64,000 nucleotides of DNA from Zygnema cylindricum (Eukaryota > Streptophyta > Zygnematophyceae > Zygnematales > Zygnemataceae): the NCBI GenBank assembly GCA_037447655.1, contig JBBHKE010002729.1:1-64000 (forward strand). The letters run 5' to 3'. The notes below the pieces were generated by a model that saw only the letters and a program-made list of their open reading frames with translations, was not told the DNA's origin and made no database searches. The first letter of the stretch is position 1. Each line of letters starts with the position of its first letter. The position numbers and the translations under genes are program-made. Positions 47,756 to 59,702 of the stretch are shown one piece after another.

Positions 47756-48180
47756 GGGTCCCAAAATATTGTCTACATTCAAGGGAAGGCTTCGATGAGA
47801 TCTGCATATGGCGGATATGGGAAGTTGTTGGGGATAGAATTGGTGAAGTTGTTGCAGTTTGTGTTCACTGACGGCCTGAGCATCTGGGGAGATTTCCACG
47901 GCCACATAAGATTCCACTTTATACCCTGCTTTCAATACAGCTTCTAAGTCCGAGCTAATTCTAGTGAATAGTGAAAGTATCTGGAGTCCGGAATCCGGAA
48001 TTGATAATGACACCACTTGTCAAAGGAAATTTTGATTTTCGGGTGGAATCTCTGAAGATTCCGACCGAGTCTTTTTATTCTTGGCAAAAACAACTACAAA
48101 GGAATGGTCCATTTCCCGCCAAAGTGTGGCTACCTGTGATAATCTACTCTAGTATCCCTCTTCCCACCGCTTGGAAATAG
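47756..48180 (-). pseudogene. C5-cytosine DNA methyltransferase domain, N-terminal part (in gypsy)
   Basis: The open frame from 48016 reads ILSLFTRISSDLEAVLKAG (motif I, 47951-47980), then YVAVEISPDAQ (motif II, acidic residue near 47895), then QLHQFYPQQL and ILGPH, which lead into motif IV at 41309 once D is removed. The SAM-binding motif I is usually F-x-G-x-G; here both glycines are changed (TRISS), so activity is unlikely in this copy. Sequence between 48016 and 48180 is the linker from the protease. The fold assignment rests on the joint motif set. Confidence 0.82.
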
Positions 48181-48189
48181 GGAATTGCT

Positions 48190-48701
48190 ATATCACGTCT
48201 GCGATGTCAGTAGCACTGGCGAGCAGCTCTGATAGAGTGTGGGTAGCATAAACAGGATAACATCTGGCTACTGGAACATTGGTTTTCGCCATGTTCCATA
48301 AATCCAATAGTACCACCACTTTTACCCCCTCTGGATCCTCAGGGTCTCGAACAGTAAATTGCTCCTTCCACACACTTAAACCCATATTCAACCTTGTCTA
48401 GGTGGCCATCCCCAACAGAATTTCAAACTGCTTACCTTCCACCAACAAGAAGGGCAGCTGAATTCGGACCTTTTGACCCGCGTCATTGGAAAAATGGATT
48501 AACATGGCTTTGATAATTCCGTGAACCGACTAGTTCCCACAGCTAATTGTGCTCAAACAGATGTTACTTGGGCAAATTTTTGGTCGGAGTTCCTCCGGCA
48601 TTTGGAGCAGAGCCGAAGTTGTTATTAGGTTTGGGAGTGCTCCGGTGTCGACCACTACATCTTGGTATCCCTCGTATCCATTAAGTTTAAAATTTCCCGT
48701 C
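48190..48701 (-). pseudogene. Ty3/gypsy aspartic protease and linker
   Basis: Retropepsin-like domain: GYEGYQDVVVDTGALPNLIT has the catalytic DTGA (near 48640-48655) and EILLGMAT (about 48405-48430) is the conserved ILLG-type strand. A stop separates the two. A following block (VWKEQFTVRDPEDPEGVKVV, 48188-48391) leads to the methyltransferase. C inserted just upstream of the DTGA; the reading from 55053 (VAVILNRTGNFKLNGY) crosses the target site in frame. Confidence 0.82.
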
Positions 48702-48706
48702 CGGTT

Positions 48707-49711
48707 TGTTGAAATTATTAGAAGTATGTGGTATTTTCTAGGTCTAAACAGTTCAGTACAAAAAGGAAAAGAAAAGGGCGTACATCCTGTCTCCACCTCC
48801 TCTCTCTACCCACCATACTTGTTGTAGTCATTAAGGGATAGAGAGGGTGGCTGAGCCATGGATGTCTTGGCTCAGCAGGCAAGACTAAAGAGTGACTTAA
48901 GTCACTCTCAACAAAAGGTTGAGTCCGGCAGGACTCGAACCTTTGACCGGCATAGCGCGGCGTAGCCGTTAGCTCTAACCAGTTTGTCGTAAAAGTCCGT
49001 TAGGAGATATAGATTTCAAAATTTATATAAACTATTGTATTGTACTGAAATCAATTAACTAGAATTTGAACGATGAAACATTGAACTTGTTAAAGTTTAG
49101 TGCGGACGTCATTTCGCACGAAACAAATGAATCGGACATTTGTTTCGACGATTGACATTTAATGTTGGATTCAATCCGACGGCACATATCATCGCCGAGA
49201 CCGCGGAATGGTCACTTTGGCTTTCTGGACGTGGCATGACTTGGCGCCGGGTGGAAGGATGACATTCGGTCGTGAGAATTCTAAGAAATGTATGGACGAG
49301 TTGAAAAGTGACACGCGTCCACTCGGTGGCCTTGTCGTAGACAGACCCTACAGAAAAGACATCGGTCGTAGTACCTTTTTGTACTTTACAATCATATGAT
49401 TGGTTTGTACTTCAGTAGATTGGGGCTTTGAGAGGGATTTAGGACTTAGGAAATTTGGTAGGCAGTCACCTCTCTCTAAGAGAGCTTTGTATTAAATTGG
49501 CATTTTTGCCGGCTCATAACTTATCGGCTAGTTGGTCGTTTTCTGTGATTCTTTTTGCTACAAACTCAAAGGAGTCTAGGCTGCACAGAGGTGCAGTCAA
49601 ACTATCAGTTTGCCTTCCTAGACAGCAGTGGTTGTGGCTTGAAGTGGGTTAGTTAAATACTATCTAGAGGCTTCTTGTATTCTGTGGTCCAATGGAGGAC
49701 ACAGAATTGCA
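48707..49711 (+). repeat. Copia C 5' LTR
   Basis: It starts TGTTGAAATTATTAG and ends GAATTGCA. It includes an antisense tRNA-like segment (48931-48981) with GGTTCGAGTCC intact, and a weakened TATA (TGTATTAAA near 49487). The gag ATG at 49692 is inside the LTR. Confidence 0.92.
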
Positions 49712-50660
49712 GGTTATGCGCTTACCCACTAGGGTGCCCACCTTTAATGGATATGGGTTCATCTATTGGGAAGCTATGATGATAGGAGCTTTGGGCGAAA
49801 AACGATACTGGGGTATCGTCAGTAGACAAGTGAAACGTCCACCTTCGGGAAATCCACCAGGATTTGGAGGAGTAAGGTTTCCTGCAGCAACAGCTGCCTC
49901 AGCGGAAAAGGCAGATGATGGGGGCAGCAGTGTGTCAAAAAAAGGGAAAGGGAAGGAGACACACCTCACTCTTATTGCCACAGAACCTGGAGCCGCGACC
50001 GTGAAGACCGCGGAGAACGATACTCAAATGTGGGACGATGTAAACATAGCTGCCAAAAACTTCATTCTGAGGCACCTCACTCAAGTTTTGGCCAACCCTC
50101 ATCTTCACATTTACAAGGCCGAAGAGTTGTGGGTGAGTTTGGTGGAGATCTATAGAGCTATAACTACTCAAGAGCTCCAGTTGGCTGAGCAAAAGCTAGT
50201 GAGTTACACTTACAAAGGAGGAAAAATGCTAGATTACTCTAATGATCTTTCTTGTTTGTATATTAAGATGGAGAGTGTCAGGTGGACAAGTATAATGAAA
50301 ATAAAAGTTAACAGTCTTATCATGAAGTTATCATATGATTACGAGAACATAGTGTACCGAGTACATGAAATGGGTTATAGTTCATGGGAATAGAACACAG
50401 TGGTCCGGATGATACTTGTGTAGTAAAACACAATGGAGATTAGGAGAGGAGGAAAGAGCATTCAAGTTCTTGCAGCAAGAGGGGACCGATGGGGGAAGGA
50501 ACCAGAGAAACCGTAGAAAGGGGACAGAGATAAATCAGGAGGACCGAGGCCTCCAAAGGGTCTTTGTCATTTTTGCATAAAGGCGGGACACTTCATAGCA
50601 GATTGTGTCAAGCTCCCAGAGTTGAGGCTCCTAGAGAACCGTGGAGAGGGTTCTTCCGGA
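49692..50660 (+). pseudogene. Copia C gag
   Basis: It is open from ATG 49692 to TAG at 50391-50393 (MEDTELQVMRLPTRVPTFNG, NFILRHLTQVLANPHLHIYK). The primer site is decayed (GGTTATGCGCTTACC). A second TAG lies near 50422. The zinc knuckle near 50565-50606 reads CHFCIKAGHFIADC after a one-base change. The B copy helps place the frameshifts. Confidence 0.87.
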
Positions 50661-53600
50661 GGGAAGAAGAAGGCACTTGTGGTCACAAAAGTGATAGGAG
50701 AAACCAAGGACGAGTCCTCGGAGGATGGGGAGCTTCTTCTTGATGAGAGTCTGGAGGAGAAGGAGATCCCTCAAAGACAAAAGTGTGCCCTTGGAGCAAA
50801 TCGGGAAGTACCACAGGAAGGGTGGATCATTGACTCTGCTGCATCCATGCATATGTGTCGTGATAAGCACCTCTTTACTAAGTTAAGAAATATCCTTATT
50901 GTAGAGATAGAGTAAGGGGATGGGAGAGTGGTTACTAGAGATCTAGTGGGGTCAGTAGATATGAAAGTCTTAGTGGAGGGTAACACTTCTATACTTACAT
51001 TCTCAGATGTACTTTACATTCCTCAGCTGAGTAAAAATCTTTTCTCTACGTCTGGGTTAGATGACAAAGAGTTTGATACCTTCACTAGAAAGGGAGTCTT
51101 TAGATCTTAGTATAGGGATGAAGTTTACTTCACGGCAGATAAGAGTAGCTAAAGAATGTTTAGGTTTAACCTGAGTAATGAAAAGAAGATGCTTTCTATG
51201 TTGGTGTTCCTAAGTTGATGATTTGGCATAAGCGGTTGGGGCATGTGCATTTTGATAGGTTGAGGGGAATGAAAAAGTTTGGGGTAGAAGAAGGCATTCA
51301 GTTTGGGGATAATGAAATGATGGATGATTCTAGTGGCTGTGCTCAAGGTAAGGCTCACAAACTTCCCTTTCCCAAAGCCGTCAGATATAGAGATGAGAAA
51401 GTACTAGATTTGGTCCACACTGATATTTAGGGACCTGCAAAAGTACGTTCGGTTGGAGGAAAGAGGTTTATATTGACAATAACCAATGAATGGTCTAGAT
51501 ACTCTAGAGTTTATTTCCTAAAAACAAAGTCTGAAACATCAACTTTTTTTAAAACAATATAAAGCATGGAGTGAGAAGTTGTATGAAAACCCCATTAACA
51601 AAACAAGGAGTGATATTGGGGGGGAATATAACCAGTTTGAGGAATATTTGAGAGATGAGGGAGTGCAGCTCCAGAAAATTGTACCATATAACGCGGAACA
51701 AAATGGGGTAATAGAGAGGTTCAATCAAACACTAAGAGATAGTGCATGTAGTATGTTGGCCAACAAGAAAATAGGAAAGAGATTTTCGGCAGAGGCAATG
51801 AATTGTGCCAACTACATTAAGAATAGAGTCTTTACCTCAGCTGAAAAGGGAGTGACACCTTATGAGAGATGGGTTGGAAGGAAACCAGATATCTCACACC
51901 TTAAAGTGTTCGGTAGCCAAGTTTACAGTCTTGACACAGATAGGAAAAATTGGAAACTAGATGTTAAAGGAAAACCTGGATATTTTGTGGGATATGATGA
52001 GGATGTTAAGGGGTATAGATTCTATGACTTAGCAGAGAAAGATATCATCCTGGTGAAGCACCTATTTTTCATGGATGAAGGGAAGGTATTTGACCCCTTC
52101 AAATATACAAAAAGGATAAGAACCGATTTGAGTCCGAGAGAGAGGAGAACCCGGTCGTTCCTAAAATGGACATGAGTAAAACCGTGATTGCAGATTCAGG
52201 GGAGTTCCGAGATACAGGAGACTTATAGAAAACCTCATATACTCTTATGGACTTCGAGGAGATAGAAGAATTCGGACCAAAACCAGCTTCCATGGACAGG
52301 GGAGCCAATGAGACAATGAGGAGAAATCTAAGGCTTCCATCTATTCCAGCTTCGGATTTTGGGAGAGGGAGAAGGAGCAGCCAAAAGATACAGGAAAAAC
52401 GACCGCTCATAAGGTAACTAAGATATCTCACCCAGATGAGCCTCAATCTTACTCGGAGGCAGTGAATAGTCCAGAGAAAGAAAGATGGATTAGAGCCACA
52501 AATGATGAGATGGCCTCAATCATGGAAGCAAATACTTGGGAACTAGCGGATTCTCATCCAAACAGAAACCTATTAGGTGTAAATGGGTATTTAAACTAGA
52601 ACAAAACCCAGATAATACAATTTAGGGATATAAGGCTCGATTCGTAGCGAATGGGTTCACCCAAAAGGAGGGGATTGACTATGAGGAGACCTTTGCTCTA
52701 GTTGTTCGGTTCCCATCAGTAAGGATTCTTCTCACTCTGGCAGCAGCGGAAGACATGGAAATACACCAGATGGACATTAAGAGTGCTTTTCTTAATGGTG
52801 AGTTAGAGCAAGAAATTTTCATGAGGCAACCCGAGGGGTTCATGGAGGAAGGAGAATAAGCAAAGTCTGCATGCTCATAAAGTCCTTATATGGACTGAAG
52901 CAGGCTCCCCGACAGTGGAATAAGAAACTAGATGAGTTTCTCACCGGTCAGGGATATATCCGGATCAGCTTTGACCATTTTATCTATATGTTTGAAGATG
53001 AGAATGATGTCATTTTTATTACAGTTTATGTGGATGATATGCTTATGTTGAGTAAATCTTCGGAAAAGATCAATAAGTTAAAGAAATATCTTAGAAGCAG
53101 ATTTGATATGAAGGATTTAGGTGAGGCAAAATATGTTTTGGGGGTTCAAATTGAGAGAGATAGGGGGAAGAGGATTATGAGACTTACTCAGAAAGAAGCA
53201 ATAGGTGATATGCTTGAGAAATTCTAGATGGAAAATACTAACAGTTGTACCACTCCCATGGACTTGAAAAAAGTAAGTGATGGGAGTGTAGAAGGAGGAT
53301 TGATGATCTTAGATGATCAGATGAGTCCAGAAGAGAGAGAGTTTAGGAAGTCTATTCCTTATAGACAGGTCGTAGGAAGTTTAATCTGTTTAATGAACTC
53401 TACCAGGCCGAACATAGCGGCAGCAGTTGGAGTACTCAATAGGAGTCTTAATGATCCTAAGAAGAGAGATTGGGAGGCAAATAAGAGAATCATGAGATAT
53501 CTAGTGGGAACCATGAGTTATGGTTGCATTTGGGAGAGAGGCACACTGACATCACTACTTAGAGTGATGCCTGTTATGGGGATGCTCCTATGAGAAGATG

Positions 53601-54036
53601 CACTTCTGGGTATCAGTTGTATGTTGGGGAAGGTGCTTGCTGTTGGAGAAATAAGCAACAAAAGGTGGTTGCTCAGTCTACTATGGAGGCTAATTACATG
53701 GCCTCTTGTTCTACTGTGAAAGAGTTGATGTGGGTCAAGTCCTTGATGCAAGAACTGGAGTATATGAAAGAGGGAGTGCATGAAGTGTTTTGTGATAATC
53801 AAGCTGCCATTGCAATTGCAGCTAATCTAAAACATCATTTTAAAGCTAAACATATAGACATAAGATTAAGTTTTGTAAGAGAAAAAGTTAAGAATTAGAT
53901 TGTGAATCTTGTATATAGATCTGTTGAGGAAATGGTAGCTGATATGATTACAAAACCAGTGCCATCTCCCAAGTAAAAATATTACAGAGAAAAGCGTGGA
54001 TTAAAACTGCAGTTAAAATTAGACTTAGAAAATAAA
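50661..54036 (+). pseudogene. Copia C pol
   Basis: Blocks in order: protease (WIIDSAASMHMC, Gly to Ala, 50822-50860), GAG-preintegrase, integrase finger (HKRLGHVHFD, CAQGKAHKLPF), core (TDI*GPAK with a stop, SDIGGEY with Asn to Ile, EQNGVIERFN), RT (52871-53227, YVDDMLMLSKS) and RNase H (53228-53898). Stops fall near 50913, 51108, 51428, 52228, 52624, 52857, 53225 and 53562. It is heavily decayed. Confidence 0.9.
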
Positions 54037-54041
54037 GGGAG

Positions 54042-55047
54042 TGCTGAATTTATTAGAATTATGTGGTATTTTCTAGGTCTAAACTGTTTAGTACAAAAAG
54101 GAAAAGAAAAGGGAGGACAGCTTGTCTCCACCTCCTCTCTCTACCCACCATATTTGTTCTAATCACTGAGGGATAAAGAGGGTGGCTGAGCCATGGCTGT
54201 CCTAACTCTGCACGCAGGACTAAAGAGTGACTTAAGTCACACTCAACAAAAGGTTGAGTCCAACAGGACTCGAACCTCCGACTGGCAAAGCGCAGCGTAG
54301 CCGTTAGCTCTAACCAGTATGTCGTAGAAATCTGTTAGAAGATATAGCGTTCGATATTTATTTAAACTATTGTATGGTACTGAAATCAATTTACTGGAAT
54401 TTGAACGAAGGAACATAAAACTTGTTACAGTCTAGTGCGTACGTCATTTCGCACGAAACAAATGAATCGGACATTTGTTTCGACGGTCAACATTTAATGT
54501 TGGATTTAATCTGACGGCACATATCATCGCCGAGATCGTGAAATGGTCACTTTGGATTTTATGGACGTGGCATGACTTAGGGCCGCATGGAAGGATGACA
54601 TTCGGTCGTGGGAATTCAAAGGAATGTACAAACGTGTTGAAAAGTGACACGCGTCCACTCAGTGGCCTTCTCGTACACAGGCCGTACAAAAAAGACATCG
54701 GCCGTAGTACCTTTCTGTACTTTATAATCATATGATTGGTTTGTACTTCAGTAGATAGGGGCTGTGAGAGGGATTTAGGACTTAGGAAATTTGGTAGGCA
54801 GTCACCTCTCTCTAAGAGAGCTTTGTATAAAATTTGCATTTTTGCCGGTTCATAACTTATCGGCTGGTTGGCCGTCTTTAGTGATTTTTTTTGCTATGGA
54901 CTCAAAAGAGTCTACATTACATAAAGCTGCGGTCAAATTGTCAGTTTGTATTCCTAGACAGCAGTGGTTTTGGCTTGAAGTGGGTTAGTTAAATACTATC
55001 TAGAGTCTTCTTGTATTCTGTGGTCCAATGGAGGACACAGAATTGCA
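54042..55047 (+). repeat. Copia C 3' LTR
   Basis: It starts TGCTGAATTTATTAG (second T changed to C) after the purine tract AAAATAAAGGGAG. AGCCATGGCT is at 54189-54198 and a TATA TGTATAAAA near 54825. It ends GAATTGCA before CGATT. Confidence 0.92.
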
Positions 55048-55052
55048 CGATT

Positions 55053-57248
55053 GAGGATTACAGCCACAAATAATGTCTTATAATTCTTATCTATTATAGG
55101 GGTCTTTAGGTCTATTGACCAAAAGACTGACCTGGGTTGTTCAACCCGGTCTCTTTTCTCCCCTCCTGAGTGAATCTCCTCTCCGAGGGCCTATATGAGA
55201 ATTTCTTCCGGCAAGTTATGGGAAAAAGCCAGTGTTTTCACGTGAGTGAGGGCGTAGGGAATGATATGTTTTACTTACATCACTGCCGGTTTGGAGGAAG
55301 GAGGTTGAGTTTTTGGCGACGAAATGGGTAAACCTGGTTCCTCCAGTTTTTCCTACTCTCCCCCCCTTGCTTCGTTACTTTCCTTGTTGGATTCCAACTC
55401 AGCGCGTATTTCAAGTGTGTTATCTTCCGGGCATTCCACCAAATATCGTTGGAACCAGTCTTGGTTTTCTCATTTTTTCTTCAACGTGTTTTTCCATCTC
55501 CCTTTGCTAAGTTGCTTGATAATTCTTGAATCCAGGAGGCAATTTCTTAACGACCCGCGGAGGCGGATTTGTGGGTTTGATTCTGAGACCCGTTTTGTCG
55601 TTTAGAATAACTACCCTGGGGGTGAATGATAAAGGTCTAGTGGCCGTTCTGTTCTCATCTCCTTAATCCAGTCTTTGCTTGTCTCTCCTCTGCTTCGATA
55701 TTGAGTTACTTAGTTTCCTAGGACTGTCTCCTACGGTGACATTCCATGCTCCAGAAAGGAAAGTTTGTGCGTGATGCGCTTTAGGAGGTTCCATATCCCA
55801 CCCCATCACATTGTCAGCCTCTCCGCCTGCCGCGAATTCCTCTTCAAGCTCCTCTAGCTTTTGTAGTAGTTCTTATTTGCTCCGGTAGAGTTTCTGAGCG
55901 GCTGTCAGAGCACGATTCCAGGAGGGAGATCCCAAACGTAAGGCTCCCTATTCTGCAGCCATTGCGGCAAGTTGTTGGCTCTGCTGTTTGATAATAATCT
56001 TCGGGGTGAGCCTTGCTTGACCTGGTGTTTGTCGTTCCGGTTCTTCCATGGTGCGACCTCCCCAAGGGTAAAGAAGCTGGAGAGGGAAAGGGTTTACGGC
56101 AGTTACACCTTCGCCAGTAAACAGTGCATATTGCATCATCTCCTTCTAGACCCCATTCTTTTGAAAACACTGCCCCTCCTTGTGACCCATGAAACCGCAA
56201 GCCTCACACTTAGAGCCCTCGGTGGTGTATTTGCCCCTTAATTCATTAGAGATTTGGGCATCATTGAATTTTGGAAGTTTGATCCGTAGCAGCTGGGTTT
56301 GTGACATTTTTGCATTTTCAGACCGGTGAGTCAGACGGTAATTGTCCTTGCTCATCAGGATTTTGTCTTCCAATCCCCCTCCTTGTTTCCTTTCCTGCTG
56401 CTTCTTGGTCCATTCAACTCTTTCCTTTTCCCATTCTTTATGCTTGAGGGCCAATTGTGGTTTTAGCTTCCGAGGGCAGCACTTCCATCCATGACCTCTT
56501 TGATGACAGTTCAAACAGGTGTACAGGAAGACGCAGTCATCGGCCCCCACGGCGGGTACGGATCCGCTATCCACCACCTATTTCCCTTTAAGTTTCTGTA
56601 ACGCTAGAAGCTCTGCCAATTCCTCATTGTCAGGAGGCGTTTCTCCGATAAATCGTGCAAAGTTTCCCTTGGTTTTGCCTGTTACCGCCTTCTCTCAGGC
56701 CTCACCATGAACGAAGTGGTCGTAGAGTTCATGGTGGCTAAAGAGATGTCTTTAGCGGAAGGATTGATGTTTTGGATGACCTGTCATGCGATCCAATTGT
56801 CAAGGGCAGTCTGCCCCGTGGGTCAGAACAAAATCCAGAAAGCGATAAAGTATTTGGTTGCCATAACCGAGAGATCAATAGTCAATAGTTTGTCTTTTGG
56901 CAGAGGCGACAGTCTGTAGACCAGATTCAGAGGGTTTCACTCTTCAAACAACGAAATTCCGAGAATTATTTTGATAACCAATTCATTCCTTTCTATGTAA
57001 AGGAGCCTCAAGGTGATCAAAAGAGGGGTACACGGTGTGGGGTCTACAACTATTCAGGTGGCTGCTTTGGCGGATTGGATGGCCTGCAGCTGGTTGACAT
57101 AGGCCTGACCTTGGGCCTGCAGTTTCATGTCATCTGTGAAGGCGGCGGTAACAAGAGTGGCAACAGTTGCAGCCAAGTCGGCTTCTGCTTGCAAGACTGC
57201 CGCATCGAGAATCGGGTTTGAAATCTTGATGCTGGGAGCCATCAGCAT
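55053..57248 (-). pseudogene. Ty3/gypsy gag and gag-protease linker
   Basis: Right to left: a start MLMAPSIKISNPILDAAVLQ at 57248, an alanine-rich helix-like stretch, a stop near 57054, then decayed capsid text. Two zinc knuckles are clear: CLNCHQRGHGWKCC (56476-56517) and CEACGFMGHKEGQC (56167-56208), both CX2CX4HX4C. A basic, charged region (KEWEKERVEWTKKQQERKQ) lies between. The linker to the protease (near 55550-55780) reads in pieces (GLRIKPTNPPPRVVKKLPPGF). Many stops are present. The gene belongs to the same element as the protease, methyltransferase and RT to its left. Confidence 0.78.
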
Positions 57249-58570
57249 AGGTTGTCGCCCTTTATAATCTCTTAAAGCGCCCCCAGCAAGATAATTGAAT
57301 ATTCCCTACAGGAGTCCAACCAACGAACCAAAATCCTTCCTTAATTGGACAAACGAGTTTAGATAACCGGTATTCCACAAAAGACTAGAGCCAACCGGTA
57401 CTGTCAGAGCTCTTTACAGCAAGAAATCACAAAGTCTACAGAACACAAGTCACATGCCATAGCAAGTAGACAACAGTCTTGAGGGAAACCTTGCAAGCCG
57501 GCTTGCAACAGTAGATAAGGTAAGGACTTGTTACAAGAGAAAAAATATGGAGCTCAAAGACATTTCACCGACATCAAACTATGGGCCCTTTAAAAAAAAA
57601 CCTTAACTTGAAACTAGCTTCTCACTAAAATACTTAGTTGAAACCCTAGCTTATAAACTGTTCGACAAATCCCGAGAAAAACGCCTGCCAAAAAATGACA
57701 AACTTCCAATGTTGGATTCCCGTGTTTAATTTGAAACAACTTCTACAATGCCAAATTGAATTTATCTTATGCTTTCGCTAACCGTATAGCCACACTAAAT
57801 CCTATATGTCTTTGAGCATGCAGGTTTCTATGCTCAAATGCTGCTAGTTTCTAGAGACGGCCGCTGCGTTGCCGCCTCGCAACGCGTTACATCTACACCT
57901 CAAGGATAAAGACCCTCCCTAAACTAAGCAATAATAATGGATGAACCTCCGAGGGTTCATGACTTTTGACATTAGTCAGATTCGGTGTCGTTGAGTTCTT
58001 GTCCTCCGATGTCGCACCGAGTGTACTCTGACCCTTATCCTATCCGTACCTCGAACTGTACATCCATGTATGAACCTGTCACGTCGTATATGAATCAATT
58101 AGTATAGGCCCAAGTGATATTACCCATTGACGTCTTACGGCATGACAACTGTCGTGCATGGCTATACAAACGCTAATGACATGCATCTAATCTAGCTTGA
58201 GTCGCCCAAAAGCACCAAAATATGAATCAGTGTTCCATATGTAAAGTATAACCAGAGTAACAGAACAGAAATACTACAAGCAATTATATATGAATTTGCT
58301 TAACGAAGTGCGATATGACAAATATCGCCGACTCAACAAAAACAAAAATAAAACAAGGATATATTAATAACAATGGGATCCCCCCCCCCCCCCTAGCTCC
58401 TTAGCCTGCCGAGGAGCTGGCAAGAACTCCAGGTAAGTTACGACATCCGTGGCAGAACCATTGTCCCTCTGGAATAGCGTGTAGGGGTGGGACTAAGCAT
58501 TCCATACGGATTCCTAAATTGCAGTAGTCGCACAGCAGCATAGTCGTTTCTCCATCGTTGCGCCAACACA
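57249..58570 (-). other. Non-coding interval, candidate gypsy LTR/leader
   Basis: No coding frame is credible. On the minus strand it lies between the stop of an integrase and the start of gag, the place of an LTR plus leader. A possible left part TGTTGGCGCAACG follows the integrase stop within 10 bp. I could not fix a matching CA end or primer site; TGCTGGGGGCGC near 57285 is a weak candidate. A C-run sits at 58381-58393. Confidence 0.45.
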
Positions 58571-59702
58571 ACTAACACTCAGTGGCCTCGTTAATCCGCA
58601 TCCGCCATGGGTCCATGTTGTGGGATAGATCGGGGAAGTAACACAGAGCACAAATTTTTGAATGCTCTCGTAAGGTTTGTGTGTCGGCTCCCTGTAGACT
58701 CAGTAATCCGTTGGAGTCGATTCTTGTAATTCTCAAAATGTGAGCTGAAACATTCGTGTCGAGCGTATCGAATGCTTGCCGTCGCAAATAAATAGATTCC
58801 CACACTCGAAAAGGTTTGTGTTGTGGCCAATGACTACCACTGCCAGTTGTAGCAATCCGTAAGGAGTCGCGATGTTGGGCGATCTGCAAATTTTTTAAGG
58901 CCATGGGCATGACCCTAGCAAAAGGCAATGTTCGGTTAGTAAGTTCTTCCAAAAAAAAGGAGTCTGATATGAGAGTCAAAGGTAAACTAGCAGTTTTCTG
59001 TACATTTTTACCCAGTAGTGGGTTTCAACCAAACAACACATTATATGGACTGAAACTTGCTAAACTGGCATGTACAGACATCCGATAACTTATGGCAATA
59101 TGCCCCAATGATTTGTCCCACACAATAATCTCTTTTTCTAAATAATGTTTACGCAAAACCCGTTTAAATGTTTGTACAGCTCTCTATGCCAAACCGTTTG
59201 CTTGAGGATGATCGCGACTCTTTCGTCGGTGATTGATTAACGCCTCATCTAACATCTCTAGAAATTCGCGACGAAACTATGTTCCCTTGTCTGTAATACT
59301 TCTGCAAAGGCTCCATATCCGAGGAGAACATGCTCTTTAAAATTTACGGTGGTGAGTTTGGCCGTTTTCTGCGGGAGTGCCACATCTTCCACCCATTTGC
59401 TGAAATTCTCGATCATTATCGTGATGTATTGCTTACCCTTTAGAGAAATTGGAAAGGGCCCTGCCAAAACACACGACCACCTGTAAAACAGACCCCGAAT
59501 AGGCAAGGGTTGAAGTGTAGTCTGCCGGTTTGAAAATGAAGTTCGTAAATGATCACATGTGTTGCATTCGTGCAACATCAACGCCAAGTCGGCTTGCATT
59601 CGCGACCACCAATAACGCGCATGTACCAAACTCATTCGTTTAGTACCATAATGTCCAAGATCTGTATGAATCTGATTTATAAGCAATAGTCGTTCCGTCG
59701 GT
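58571..59702 (-). pseudogene. Ty3/gypsy integrase remnant
   Basis: Right to left: zinc-binding HX4H...CX2C (59668-59555, HTDLGH ... CNTC), core text GPFPISLKGKQYITIMIENFSKWVED (first catalytic Asp replaced by Val before LAGP), the HPQANGLA box near 59195-59220 in another frame, and a C-terminal block (ILRITRIDSNGLLSLQG, CALCYFPDL) ending in TAG near 58569. Spacing is that of Ty3/gypsy integrase. F cut it at 59702. It may be the 3' end of a second copy of the same gypsy family, placed head to tail with the gag at 57248. Confidence 0.83.

Larger units (their letters stand above)
48707..55047 (+). mobile_element. Complete Ty1/copia element C inserted in gypsy protease
   Basis: LTRs of 1005 and 1006 bp (48707-49711, 54042-55047) and a 5-bp target duplication with one mismatch (CGGTT 48702-48706, CGATT 55048-55052) define the element. 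It belongs to the B family and is older than D by its many stops and by the TSD mismatch. Confidence 0.93.

Noticed and set aside
40590-48016. Methyltransferase as a host MET/CMT/DRM gene hit by transposons
   Set aside because: Its frame joins a retropepsin on one side and lies next to gypsy RT on the other, on the same strand, with no introns or host domains (BAH, chromo, UBA) seen.
55313-55605. Plus-strand frames of 65 and 93 codons
   Set aside because: They are shadows of the minus-strand gypsy gag-protease linker.
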